64,000 nt of DNA. It comes from Tetrastigma voinierianum. Its lineage: Eukaryota > Streptophyta > Magnoliopsida > Vitales > Vitaceae. Below, piece after piece: positions 38,190-48,720 of the stretch. Numbering within the stretch: position 1 is the stretch's first letter; the number at the start of each line of letters is the position of its first letter. The notes beneath the pieces are model-generated. The model was not told where the DNA came from, did no database searches, and saw nothing but the letters and a program-made list of their open reading frames with translations. The stretch covers positions 62,001-126,000 of the forward strand of contig JAEQBH010004102.1 of NCBI GenBank assembly GCA_016808115.1, read 5' to 3'. Made by a program: the position numbers and the translations under genes.

Positions 38190-38700
38190 GTTTTTAAAAC
38201 TCATTGGACATCCTCCGATAAACCTCTTTATTCAAAAGCATTGGACAATCTTTGATAAATAACTTTATTCAAAAGCATTGGACAATCTCCGATAAACAAC
38301 TTTATTCAAAAGCATTGGACAGTCTCTGATAAACAACTTTATTCAAAAACATTGGACAGTCTCCGATAAACCGCTTTAATTAAAAAGCATTGGACAGTCT
38401 CTGATAAAACGCTTTATTCAAAGCCATTGGACAATCTTGATAAACAACTTTATTCAAAGCATTGGGCGGAGTCTCAACCGACTTCGTAAAGCATTAGACG
38501 ATGCTAGATAAAGCAGCTTTATTAAGCGGAATTGGATAATCTCCGATAGCATTTATTCAAAAAACATTGGACAAATTTGATATCTTGGCTTTATTCAAAA
38601 GCATTTGACAGTCTTCAATAAACCACTTTAAATCAAAAGCATTGGACAGTCTTCGATAAACCGCTTTAAATCAAAAGTATTGGACAATCTCAAGGTCATT
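38190..38700. repeat. ~40-bp minisatellite in solo LTR
   Basis: About a dozen imperfect units of 'AAAGCATTGGACAATCTCCG' followed by 'ATAAACAACTTTATTC'. Unit length is mostly 37-40 bp, and a few units are scrambled around 38,460-38,560. Confidence 0.92.
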
Positions 38701-39820
38701 GTTTTTATTTAGGCTGTGCACCATTGAGACTTTGTTGGACGTAGTCCAAAATACCAAACTACTTACACTTTACCAAGAATGATGAATTAGTTATGACCAT
38801 GTACACGCACCCATTTAATGCTATGTCCCGTGCATATGAAATGCAATTATGCTGTCCATGTATATATATGATGAGTGCTATATGGACATTTAAACCATGC
38901 ATAATACACATACATCATTTGGACGTCATATCTATTAACATACCAGTTTCCAAATAAACCACACAGCATCAATATATTATACACAGTATTGACATCTACA
39001 AGTCATCACCAATCAAGCAATGACTTACATTATACTCTAAGCAATTGTGACACCATGTCCTAAATAATAGCCTACAACCAAGCCATCTTGATGGCCTTGT
39101 TCCATACACAAACACATCATGAAGCTAAACCATTAGAATACCTGATTTGACTTCCCTGAATTTCAACCAAGTATATCACTCAATTCAAGTGATGATATAC
39201 TACAATCACCTCACTAATTGTGACAAAAATCGGACACCAAATCATTAAATGACCTAATTTTGTAGTAGTCTGAAAGCGGACCATAACTTAAGTTATAGGA
39301 GTCCGATTTGGTGATTCAAAATCTAACATCAAGTTCTCTGATAGGCTACAATTTCTTTGAAGGATGCCTTAAGTTCTCGCTTTTCCCAACCAGTAGTCAA
39401 AAAATGGACAGTAGGTTCGGCGAACGAGGCCAACATATGATCTGGAAAGCGGACCATAGCAGGTTATAGATGTCCAATTTGAGTGATTCAAAATCCTAAC
39501 ATTAAGTTCTAAAATAGGGCTATAATTTCCTTGAAGGATACTAGTCCAAATTCTCCAATTTTCTAACCGAAAATCAACCCCAAAAACTGGACATCATATA
39601 GAGTCAAAATAGGGCACTATTCCCATAACCATTAATTTGCCAAACAACCTTATAGGAAAAAAGGGCGAAACAGCCTTAAGGGCATTAAACTAAACGAACA
39701 ACCCCTAGAATGGAAAATAAACCAAAGTAGGAAGGATCCCTACCTCTTGGAGTGCAAGAAACTCTAGGAAGTCCCGTGGACATTTCCTAGGCTTGAAACA
39801 ACTGATTTCCCGAACTCCTT

Positions 39821-40340
39821 GCTTGAATCCTCGACGAAATCCCGTGTTTTTGGTACCCACACGTAGCCCTCATCGAGTAGATGAGCTTTCGTTCTTGGCC
39901 CGATAAATTCCGACCGACAGAACTCCGTGGACTAAAAAGAGAAGTTTTTATTTTTATTTTTATTTTTTCTCTTCTCTCCCTCTCTAACTCTCTACGCTCA
40001 AAATTCAGGAAAATAGGAGAGATCCTCCCCCAAATGAGATTTTTGGTTTTTTTCATTTTATACTTTGGTTACTTGGCACACGTATAATTGCTTGAATCCT
40101 CGACGAAATCCCGTGTTTTTGGTACTCACACGTAGCCCTCATCGAGTAGATGAACTTTCATTCTTGGGCCGATGAATTTCGACCTACGGAACTTCGTGGA
40201 TTAAAAAGAGAAGTTTTTATTTATTTTTTATATTTTTTTTCTCTCCCTCTCTAACTCTCTACGCTCAAAATTCAGGAAAATGGGAGATCCTCCCCCAAAT
40301 GAGATTTTTGGTTTTTTCATTTTATACTTTGGTTACTTGG
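39821..40340. repeat. 269-bp tandem duplication in solo LTR
   Basis: Two units, each starting 'GCTTGAATCCTCGACGAAAT' (39,821 and 40,090) and containing 'CACACGTAGCCCTCATCGAG' and 'CATTTTATACTTTGGTTACT'. They are nearly identical, so the duplication is recent. Confidence 0.92.
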
Positions 40341-40612
40341 CACACGTCGCGCCACGTGTCCCCCCTTGCTCGGGTTCGTTTTTGCCCCGAAACAATTTAT
40401 TTCTTCCCGATTCAAGTTCAAATTATCTTATACGAACTTTCTTTAAATTATTACCCAAGTTCCAAGATTTTCGTCTAAAATCTCGTTTTTTTGGGTCCAT
40501 CGGACACCCATCACCCCGAAAAATGTGAAAATTTCGACTATCTCAGAATTCAATGAAATTTTGTTGGGTAACTAGATTTCACAAGACGGATCCAACGGTG
40601 AAGTCCGTTTCA

Positions 40613-41575
40613 TCATCCGAGATCTAGAAAAAAAAATTTAGGCTTCCCTAAACAATTTCGGCAATTTTACTGTTTTTGCTATTTTTCCTGAAAATTTCTA
40701 ATTTTTTCAGGTTTTACAGATATGATATTGCTATAATGTGTTTTAAATTTATGCTAAAATCAACATACTTTGGAATGTAGAAATTTTCTTACATATAATT
40801 TTATTCTTAAATATTTAGTTAAGATATTATTTATGAGATAAACATATATATCTTAAGGAATGCTAGATTCTTGAAACAAAAATAAATAAAAATATATTGA
40901 AAAAATTATTAAATTATTTTTGTCTATTATAAAAAATAAAGAATTAAATATTTTACACTGTTCTTAGGAATTTGATTCCCTAGGATACAACAGTTCTTCA
41001 GAGTCTAGGACGAACTCTGGAGTAGGAACAGCATAGATGAAGATAGATATTCCAAGTTGTAGGAGAAAGGTAGGAAAAAACTGTATTTTGTAAGTCATCC
41101 GAGATTTAGAAAAATTTTTAGGATTCTTTGAACCATTTCGGCAATTTTACTGTTTTTGCTATTTTCCCCGAAAATTTCTAATTTTTCTGGGTTTTATAGA
41201 TATGATATTGCTATAATGTGTTTTAAATTTATCCTAAAATCAACATACTTTGGAATGTAGAAATTTTCTTACATATAATTTTATTCTTAAATATTTAGTG
41301 AAGATATTATTTATAAGATAAGCATATATATATGAAGGAATGTTGGATTCTTGAAACAAAAATATATTGAAAAAATTATTAAATTATTTTGTTTATTATA
41401 AAAAATAAAAAATTAAATATTTTGCACTGTTCTTAGGATTTTGATTCCCCAGGATACAACAGTTTTTTAGAGTGTAGGACGAACTCTAGAGTAGGAACAT
41501 CATAGATGAAGATAGATATTCCAAGTTGCAGGAGAAAGGTAGGGAAAAACTGTATTTTGTAACATTAGGACCCAT
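40613..41575. repeat. ~483-bp tandem duplication spanning LTR end, flank and Copia LTR piece
   Basis: 'CATCCGAG' begins at 40,613 and again at 41,096. Each unit holds the last ~100 bp of the solo LTR, then the flank with 'ATGATATTGCTATAATGTG', then 'GGAATTTGATTCCC'-type Copia LTR sequence ending in 'AACTGTATTTTGTAA'. Because a unit contains an LTR edge, this duplication came after the LTR insertion. Confidence 0.85.
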
Positions 41576-41930
41576 TTGTATTTATAGGAAAAAAAATTGG
41601 TTTGAATTAATTCGAAACGTAACGAATTAATTCAAACTTAATTGTAAGAATTAATTTGAAACGTTACGAATTAATGTAAACTTAATTGTAAATTAATTGA
41701 AACGTTACAAATTAAATACAAACTTAATGGTTAGAATTTGAATTCAAAATAAATCCGTTGTGAATTTCTTGCGATTTATGATTTCGACCCATTTCTTGTC
41801 TTGTGAGCTCCTCTTCTCAAGTCATGTACAAGCCCATAATAGGGTTTTAGAATATAAACCTAATAAAGACTCTTATCTTTTTTTCATGTGGGACAACACC
41901 TTTTTTGAAAACTATTGTTTACTAACACAT
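41427..41930 (-). repeat. Extra partial Copia LTR copy
   Basis: Starts at 'TGTTCTTAGGATTTTGATTC' and runs to 'TTTACTAACA' followed by CATAT and the same flank as at 37,068. It lacks the first part of the LTR. TATA box at 41,578-41,588 on the minus strand. Confidence 0.8.
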
Positions 41931-42480
41931 ATCATATACTCGGTATCAATAAATGTGAAGGAAAAACAATAATTCGTTAAGGAACATGGACTGGAAGTAG
42001 GAGACGTGATTTTTTTATATGATGATGAATCAATGATAATAATGATAATTTTTTCATAATTGCGGTTCATTGATATGTAAAGGAATTTCGAGAAGAGAAA
42101 GCCTTGAAGCCATACGAAGTAGAAGTTTGCATGCATAATGCATTCGAATCAATGGAAGAATGAATAAACAATTCGTGTTCTTTCAAGTGAAACACTCCTA
42201 TTTAAGTTGTTTTGTTTAATGTGATATTGCTATATTGTGTTATAATTTTATGCTAAAATCAACATACTTTTGGAATGTAGAAATTCTCACATATAATTTT
42301 ATTCTTAAATATTTAGTGATACCTTGTTTTGGAAGATATTATTTACTGAGATAGCATATATCTTAAGGAATGCTGGATTCTTGAAAACCGTCAAAAATAA
42401 ATAAAAATATATTGAAAAAATTATTAAATTATTTTTGTCTATTATAAAAAATAAAGAATTAAATATTTTGCACATTACTT
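41931..42480. repeat. Duplicated flank, third copy region
   Basis: 41,931-42,218 repeats 37,068-37,349. 42,219-42,480 repeats 40,719-40,960 and 41,204-41,430 and preserves the pre-insertion site of the second solo LTR. Confidence 0.8.
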
Positions 42481-43075
42481 TTTATAGTTGGTTTTTTTGT
42501 GGCTTTATATATAAAAATAAATAAAAATTCTAAAAACAAGATGTTGGTTGGTAAATATTTATGTATATTGCAAATTTAACCATGTCGATCTCTTTGTTAA
42601 TCAAATACCGATATATGGTTAATTGAAAATTTGGTTAACCATGTTGATGGTTAGGTTTTTAAATTATATAAATAACAAACCCGGCGATGATTGATTTATT
42701 TTTAGCCACATGGTTAGATTCTTGAACCAGCACTCCTACTTTAAGAGCATTTAAGAGTACTTGACACCTAATCTTTTATCTTTTATAATCTTTGCCAGTA
42801 AGTCTTAAGGTGGTATTTGGGCATCTTAGGTCTTTGATTTGATTTGATTTAATTCATGGTGTCGTCCATTCTTCTCATAGGTGCTTTTAGCCAACTGCCC
42901 CATTCTCGTTTTATGTCAACTTCCTTTTTATCTGAAATTTGAGAATAAAATTTGTCTATGTGCCCCATAATATCACAAATAAAACAAAAAACACGTTAAG
43001 CCTTTCATATTTAAAATTTAAAATCGAGGACAGTCCAATTCCCATCCACTTGTCTAATCTTTTTCTATCACTTTA
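42481..43075. other. AT-rich spacer, nothing recognised
   Basis: No coding or repeat signal that I can support. Confidence 0.5.
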
Positions 43076-43260
43076 ATGGAAGTCTAACATCGATCCCTTC
43101 ACACTCTGTTTCTCATAATATAAGTAGGAGGCTCCTTATGGATAAAAACTCATAAACAAAAAACTCTAAAAAACAAATCTTGATATCATTTAGAGAGAAA
43201 AACCACTCTCACGAAGAGAGACAAACTTTTTTTAGGCCTTTGATAAGGAAAATTTTCTTA
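43076..43260 (+). mobile_element. Possible small LTR (TRIM-like) remnant
   Basis: 'TGGAAGTCTAACATCGATCC' (43,078), 'CATAATATAAGTAGGAGGC' and 'TTGATATCATTTAGAG' follow one another as in short plant LTRs: a TGGAAGTC...CATCG start, a TATA-like region, and an initiator-tRNA-like primer site. No partner LTR was found. Confidence 0.3.
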
Positions 43261-43539
43261 ATATTACATTATAATGGATTCTTTTTTTAAGTTTTTTATA
43301 GTTCTAATAAAAGATAATTGATATTTTTTTTAAAAAATTCTGTGTTTTGTGTTCTCTCCATTTTTGCCTTTTAATATCACATCACGTTCTTTCGAAATTT
43401 GAAAAAACCAAACGAAACCTTAATCGTAAAATCAAAATGTATGTTTCTTTTTCCTTTTATTTTGAAGTAATGGCGAGAAACTAAATATAAGAAATATGAG
43501 GCCCATGGCCTAAGAAAAACAGTCCCCGAACAAATATAA

Positions 43540-43563
43540 AACCTAACCTAACCTAACCTAACC
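43540..43563. repeat. Short CCTAA repeat
   Basis: Four CCTAA units ending in CCC. Similar to, but not the same as, the plant telomere repeat CCCTAAA; probably an ordinary short repeat. Confidence 0.7.
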
Positions 43564-43660
43564 CATAGCAGAAGAGATAAAAACGTGAGAAGGATCTGAA
43601 GAAGCCCCGAAAAATGGAAGTTCTTTGCCTTGTCACGACGGATAAAGAGGCATCGTCATG

Positions 43661-44112
43661 TTAGGACATGAAGGAGATACTAGGGCGAGGTGGAGCGTGA
43701 AGGTCGGTGAGGTCGCGTAGGTGAAAAGATTCATCAAATTTGAGGAGGCCAATTTTAGTGCCGTAGGTTGCTTTAAGTTGGAGAAACACTGCGTACATGT
43801 TTGGGAGAAACTCTCTGAATGATTCGTATACTATGGGAGGCGGGGTGTGATGTTCGGGTTTAGGAAGCTTGGATACGATGTAATGATGTTGGACCTGCGT
43901 GACCTGAGCCCTCATTCAAAAAAACCCATTTGTGTGGGTAAATTGAAGGGTCCAAAAATTCTCCCGATAATTTTTCGAATTCAAGTCAAAATATATATAT
44001 TCTCGACATGTGCTTGGATCTTGGCACAATTTGAGTTTGGGATCGGTGGCCGGGGCGTCTTCTCTCCCCACCTCTCCATCAAAATTTGGCACTATAAGAG
44101 CTACGTCCTCAA
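43661..44112 (-). pseudogene. Unassigned open frame, one in-frame stop
   Basis: A minus-strand frame of about 150 codons is broken only by one TGA (43,916-43,918). First part: VEDVALIVPNFDG..., rich in charged residues. Second part: MRAQVTQVQHHYIVSKLP..., then FREFLPNMYAVFLQLKATYG and ending HAPPRPSISFMS. The composition is protein-like, not low-complexity. Just upstream, minus-strand 'AATTCCCTTTCAG' looks like an acceptor splice site before VEDV, so this may be an exon. I do not recognise the family and it shows no RT, integrase or transposase motif. It may equally be a chance frame; the other strand is also open for about 89 codons. Confidence 0.35.
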
Positions 44113-44711
44113 CTGAAAGGGAATTGTTGTTAGTGGACAAATATGAAGGTATTTTTCGGCGTTTGATGACCCAGTTGGGAGTTTTCGAAGCTGATCAAAA
44201 TCAAATGGATCCTATTCTAGTGATTTCGAGGATTTAAATAGGTTGCATGGGGTCTTTGGCTCCTGGATCTACTTGGCGTTTATCTGCGTTATGTTGGTGA
44301 TGGAACTTTAACGGTTAATCTACTTGAACCTTGCTTCTATCGAGCCTATCACTGGTATAAAAGTTATAGGGCTCTTAATGTTGAATACCACATCGAGTCT
44401 GATATGAGTCTTATTCTTTGATTCTAGGGAGGCTTGAGGTCTAGATGCAGGACCTAGATATATGTGCATTGGTGCCTTATTGTATAGGAAAAGCAAAATG
44501 AAATTATTATTGATATTAAGGTGAGCAAAGAATGCATCTTATTCATCCAAGAGACTCAAACTTGAAGGCCCCCTATGGGTTCCGGGAGAAGAATTGGTCT
44601 CTGTCACTTAAACCCAGAAACAAGATGTATGAGTTTAATTTTCATAAACTTGAGGGCCTAAAAATTCTTTACTTCGTGACCTGAATGGCACATGTGAGTT
44701 TTCCACTTCCA
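44113..44711. other. Spacer, nothing recognised
   Basis: Mixed-composition sequence between the open frame and the CT repeat. No supported gene. Confidence 0.45.
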
Positions 44712-44730
44712 GTCTCTCTCTCTCTCTCTC

Positions 44731-44778
<48 letters not shown>
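44712..44778. repeat. (CT)n microsatellite
   Basis: About 30 CT units broken by 'AC' and 'AT'. Confidence 0.95.
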
Positions 44779-44887
44779 CTTTCACAAAATGTTATTTATT
44801 TTTCTTTTTGTAAGATTTTATGGTTGTGATGCATATTCCATTACTTTTTGAAGGTCAGGACTTTGATTTATGCTTATTCCATTGGTA

Positions 44888-45070
44888 TGTTGTAGTTAAA
44901 GCCTCCTCTTGGGTGGGGTATAAAATTCATGAACACGAAGTGTAAGTTTAGCCAAAGACATATAAAAATGTTTAACCCAATGTTGTAGTTAAAGCCTCCT
45001 CTTGGGTGGGGTATAAAATTTATGAACACGAAATTATGGTTGCAGACATATAAAAATGTTTAACCCAAAA
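44888..45070. repeat. ~93-bp tandem duplication
   Basis: 'TGTTGTAGTTAAAGCCTCCT' at 44,889 and 44,982, each followed by 'GGGTGGGGTATAAAATT' and later 'GACATATAAAAATGTTTAAC'. Confidence 0.9.
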
Positions 45071-45129
45071 GTGGTGTCTTTAACCTCCTTCATAAACAAC
45101 ATATTCTTTTGGTTAGGGATAATTTCTTT

Positions 45130-45575
45130 CCTTGAATGACTAGAAAGAAATTCTTAACCTTATTCAATTCCTAATCATTGAAAGATTTATAGAAACGAAG
45201 AAACGACCCACGCCGCTCCCCTGAAGACTCCATGTACCTTGCTGGGCGCCATATTTGTTGTTAGAGCAAGCAGAGGAAAAACTACAATAAAGAGCTCCTT
45301 CACACACCGAATGTCCTTCCAAGCGCACCCCTCCTTCCCATTATCTTCCTTGAATGATAGAAAAAATTATGAACCTCCTCCCATTCCCAATCTTTGAAAG
45401 ATCTAGAGAAATGAGGGAACCATCCCCCTCCCCCATTGAAGACTCCTAAATATCTACCACCACAACCTCCTTATTTATTGCTAGAGCAACCAAAAGGGAA
45501 AAACCATAGATAAAGGCTCCTCCTTGCACTAGATGTCCTTCCAAAGACGCACCCTCCTTTTCTCAATTGGGTGGG
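45130..45575. repeat. ~220-bp diverged tandem duplication in old LINE tail
   Basis: Two copies share 'CTTGAATGA', 'TTGAAAGAT', 'GAAGACTCC', 'TTGTTAGAGCAA' (or TTGCTAGAGCAA) and 'ATGTCCTTCCAA' in order. The minus-strand reading near 45,370-45,400 (FKDWEWEEV) resembles the segment before zf-RVT in plant LINEs, so this is probably the C-terminal end of the old LINE. Confidence 0.65.
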
Positions 45576-45702
45576 TGCTAATAGGGAAGAATAGTTTTTT
45601 GCACCTTCTCCTTTGTGTGATGTGTTTTTTGTTAAGGGGTGCGGTATTTTCCTTTGTACTTTGTATGTCGCTATTTTAGCATCTTACCATTAAAAAAAAA
45701 AC
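45575..45702 (+). mobile_element. Possible truncated LINE tail with poly(A)
   Basis: 'TTTTCCTTTGTACTTTGTAT' then 'TTAGCATCTTACCATT' and a run of ten A. It is laid out like the 3' end of the full LINE at 51.8 kb. Target duplication not established. Confidence 0.35.
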
Positions 45703-45779
45703 GAAAAAATCACACCTTCCTTCCATTACTAAGCCCCGTTAGCTGGCTTCAAGCTTCCATCGATCAGAGATAAGGGAAA

Positions 45780-45962
45780 AGATGAACCACCTGCCTCAAA
45801 CCTCTAGAGTTTTGAGCGAAACCAAAAGGGGATTGATCCAACTTACCAGAGAAATAGACCAATTGATCCAACTTACCCACTTGCTTCCAAAACCTATCTT
45901 AGTCATCACATTCAACAAAAAATCTCAGTCTAGGTGGTCATGCTCCTTAGTATCAAGATTTC
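45780..45962 (-). pseudogene. Old LINE (A), RT piece 3
   Basis: The minus strand reads NVMTKIGFGSKWVSWINWS, aligning with VIEVMRRMGFGQRWISWISW of the intact-length LINE at 49.9-50.0 kb. It continues the RT frame found at 51,909-52,382; the younger LINE separates the two. Several stops. Confidence 0.85.
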
Positions 45963-45978
45963 ATAATATCTAACTTGC
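45963..45978. repeat. LINE target duplication, left copy
   Basis: ATAATATCTAACTTGC, repeated exactly at 51,893-51,908 after the poly(A). Confidence 0.92.
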
Positions 45979-46094
45979 ATAAACGGCCTAAGCAAGTACC
46001 AATGCTCCGTTCTCTCTCCTGAGAGCTAAGGGGGCCCACCATGCTCCTCCCTCGACTAAGGGGGAGGAAGAGGCGTGGTTGCTGAGGCGAATCA

Positions 46095-47347
46095 TTTTGA
46101 GATTGGGGTAGGCGACGAAATGGATTGAAAGGATGCATTTGGGAGAGAAGAAAGGGGATCACTTCGTGGATCAAATTCGGGAGGCGCAGTTTAATTCGTT
46201 TGTTGACGGGTTTAGAAGATTGTGGTAGGGCGACCAGGGATTCAAGTTGGGAAAATGTGTGGGAAGAGGATGGAAGGCGTTACAAAATGGAAAAGGGCTC
46301 TAACCAATCGGGGGTGTTCATCCGATGCTCGGTAAGGGACTATGGGGGTAAAAGCTATAACCTGATGTTCCCGAAGGAGAGCTTGGCATAGTCGGGGGTT
46401 TGGAGAGTTTTGGCCGAAAAATTGCGTCGGTTAGAGTGAATCAGTGAAGAGGAAGAAAAGTAGAGAAGAAGCAAAGGGAGGAGAAGCAGAGAACTACGAA
46501 GGTTCTACCCAGACTGTTGAAGCCGATTCTCAACCCCTTAGCAGAGGTTAGTAAGTCAGAAAAGATACTTGGTGGAAAAGTTGCCTATGTCAAAGTCGGG
46601 GAAGAAGAGGTGCAGGAAAGGCTGGACCAGTTGCGTAGATGCCTGGTTGGGTGGTGGGGCTCAGGACCCGCTCAGAGTCCGGGGGTCGAGGCTGTAAGAA
46701 GATGGGCGAGGATGCAGTGGAACATCAAAAATTCTCTCGCTGTAGTCAACTTGGGAAGAGGCCTCTGGCTATTTGAGTTTGACAGTAAGGAAGAGGTAGA
46801 TCGAGTGTTGATGTTTGGGAAGAGGCGTTTTGGGACCAACCTGGTTCACCTAAGAACGTGGGGAGAAGACTTGGGATGTAGTAGCCAGGGATTTTCAGAG
46901 GAGAAAGCTTGGGTGAGAGTAGTGGGACTCCCAGTGCATCTGTGGAGTAGGACAGTAATGGAGAAAATCGGAGAAGCTTGTGGCGGATTCCTAGCAGTTG
47001 ACGAAGAGACCGATAAGCTCGGCGAGTTGGGGTGGGCGAGGATCCTGGTAAGGTTGAAGAAGACTGAACTTCCGAACACAGTTGAGGTGGCGCTAGGTGG
47101 AGTAAGGTGCAGTGCGACGGTGGGAGTTGTCTCACAATATCGACTGACCTCGAGTCGGAGCGAGAAAAACCCTATGGCTCTATGGGGACTGACGAGGGGG
47201 GCGTCTGCGAGCTGGGAGAGAATGGAGGGTGCGATTTACGAGGTTGCAGAAGGAGACGTGGGTGACAAGCACCCGGTCGTCAATCGGTTCAAACGACCTT
47301 GGTGTGGTGATTATCGGGTAAGTCGTTGGAATTTATTTCCGGTGTGA
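46095..47347 (+). pseudogene. LINE ORF1, DUF4283-type RNA-binding protein
   Basis: ORF1 proteins of plant L1 elements bind the element RNA. The N-terminal part (46,125-46,391) reads RRKGITSWIKFGRR, CGRATRDSSWENVWEEDG and YKMEKGSNQSGVFIRCSV, then meets a stop at 46,391. The longer second part (46,448-47,347) holds the DUF4283-like domain: LWLFEFDSKEEVDRVL, then EKAWVRVVGLPVHLWS, then GGFLAVDEETDKLGELGWAR. It has no ATG in frame at its start, so the two parts were one protein joined across a frameshift near 46,390-46,450. A decayed homologue lies at 59.2-60.3 kb. The C-terminal piece after 47,347 is in another frame (47,357-47,587). Confidence 0.85.
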
Positions 47348-48183
47348 TTCGGATCGATGTCGGATCGGGAGGTGGGCGGAAGGGATGGGCGAAATTTGTC
47401 TAGCACAATTGTCTTCGAGTGGGCGGCCAATATTTTTAGGCCCAATGGTGGTTTTGGGCTTCCATTCGGAAAAATAAGGTGGGCTTCATCTGACGGGTTA
47501 CAGATATATTTAACGAAGGGCCCCCGAGTTCTTCGGCCTAAGCCTATCTTTTCAGCCCCGTCTGCCCAGGAGGAAGGGGGGGATTGAACACCGACGTGAA
47601 AATCGGGAGGTAGCGACGAGAAAAAAGATCGATCAATCTGGTGGAATCCCAGAGAATAGAGGCTCCAGTGGCCGACCCGGTTTTATTAAACAGGTTTGAG
47701 ATGTTAATGCCTATTGTTAATTCCCCTTCTCTCTCTTTTTTCGGCCGACCCCTTCTTCAAGGGGGTTCTTCAGGTCTGGGGGTTTCACATGTTCTAGGAG
47801 AGGAGGCGGAGGGTGTACTGCCAATGGAGATTGTGAACGAAATGAAGGAAGGAAGTAGTCAAGAAGGTATGATGGTGGAGTACGGGCAAGAGGAGGGCAT
47901 CGTTGAGGCGACCCCTTTAGCAGTAGAAGGGTATGAAAACTGGGAGGATAGCATGTTGGTAAAGTTCAGCGAATTTTTGGGCTTTGCGACTGAGGGTTTT
48001 GAGACTCAGATTGTTGATCTCTTGCGGCAAATGGTGAAAACCCAGAATAAAGGACCAAGACCGGGACAGACGTCGGTCTCTAGGTGTGAACGGGAACTAA
48101 AAAAATTAGAGTGCACGATAAACTACGGAGGAGAAGTGGGAAGGGTGCGATCGGAGATAGAGAGATTTCTTGTTAAAGTTAGG

Positions 48184-48720
48184 ATGAAGATCAAAATCTT
48201 ATCGTGGAATGTGAGAGGGGCGAATAATCCAGAGAAGAGAAAAGTGATCAAGCAGTTTATCAGAGATCAGCGGGTGGACTTGGTGTGCTTGCAGGAAACA
48301 AAAGTTCAAAATATGAACCTTCAGATGGCTCGAAGCCTAGGGGCAGGGAGATTTTCAGAGTGGGTTGCGGTTGATGCTTCGGGGTCCGCTGGAGGCATCC
48401 TGCTGATATGGGATAAAAGAATTTTGGAGGTCAACGAGACTGTGTGTGGGAGTTTTACTGCTTCCTGTTCATTCCGAAATGTGGAGGATGGATTCCAATG
48501 GATCTTCACAAGGGTTTATGGTCCTGTTATGCCCAATTTAAAGGAAGAGATGTGGGAGGAGTTAGGGTCAGTGAGAGGTCTATGGGCTGACCCATGGTGT
48601 ATTGGGGGAGATTTGTGTTTCCATCTCACTTAGTAATGCTGCTGAGGGTGGTAGATTTACTCGGGCTATGCGCCGTTCGCTTTTGTCTTGGCGACGTTGA
48701 GAGACTTGCCATTACGGGGC
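48184..48720 (+). pseudogene. LINE ORF2 endonuclease (APE-type)
   Basis: The endonuclease nicks target DNA to prime reverse transcription. From the ATG at 48,184: MKIKILSWNVRGANNPEKRK carries the catalytic Asn (WNVRG), then DLVCLQETK the metal-binding Glu. GGILLIWDKRILEV and FTRVYGP follow, then IGGDL near 48,610, where a frameshift destroys the GGDFN block and the frame stops at 48,633. The open frame actually extends upstream to 47,641, so the true start is uncertain; the domain begins at 48,184. SDHFPIL follows in a third frame (48,688-49,122). Confidence 0.9.

Larger units (their letters stand above)
37350..40718 (-). mobile_element. Second solo LTR of the same family
   Basis: Starts 'TGTGACGCCCCAAAACCCGG' and ends 'CAGGTTTTACA'. 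GATGT precedes and GATAT follows it, a target duplication with one change. The undisrupted site 'AATGTGATATTGCTATA' survives at about 42,215, confirming the edges. At 3,369 bp it is longer than the first solo LTR because of a minisatellite (38.19-38.70 kb) and a 269-bp tandem duplication (39.82-40.34 kb). No coding region. Confidence 0.9.

Noticed and set aside
38190..38700. CRISPR-like array
   Set aside because: Direct 40-bp units without unique spacers, in a plant LTR; a minisatellite.
43540..43563. Interstitial telomere
   Set aside because: The unit is CCTAA, not CCCTAAA, and only four copies.
46746..47135. 129-codon minus-strand frame
   Set aside because: Shadow of LINE ORF1 on the plus strand.
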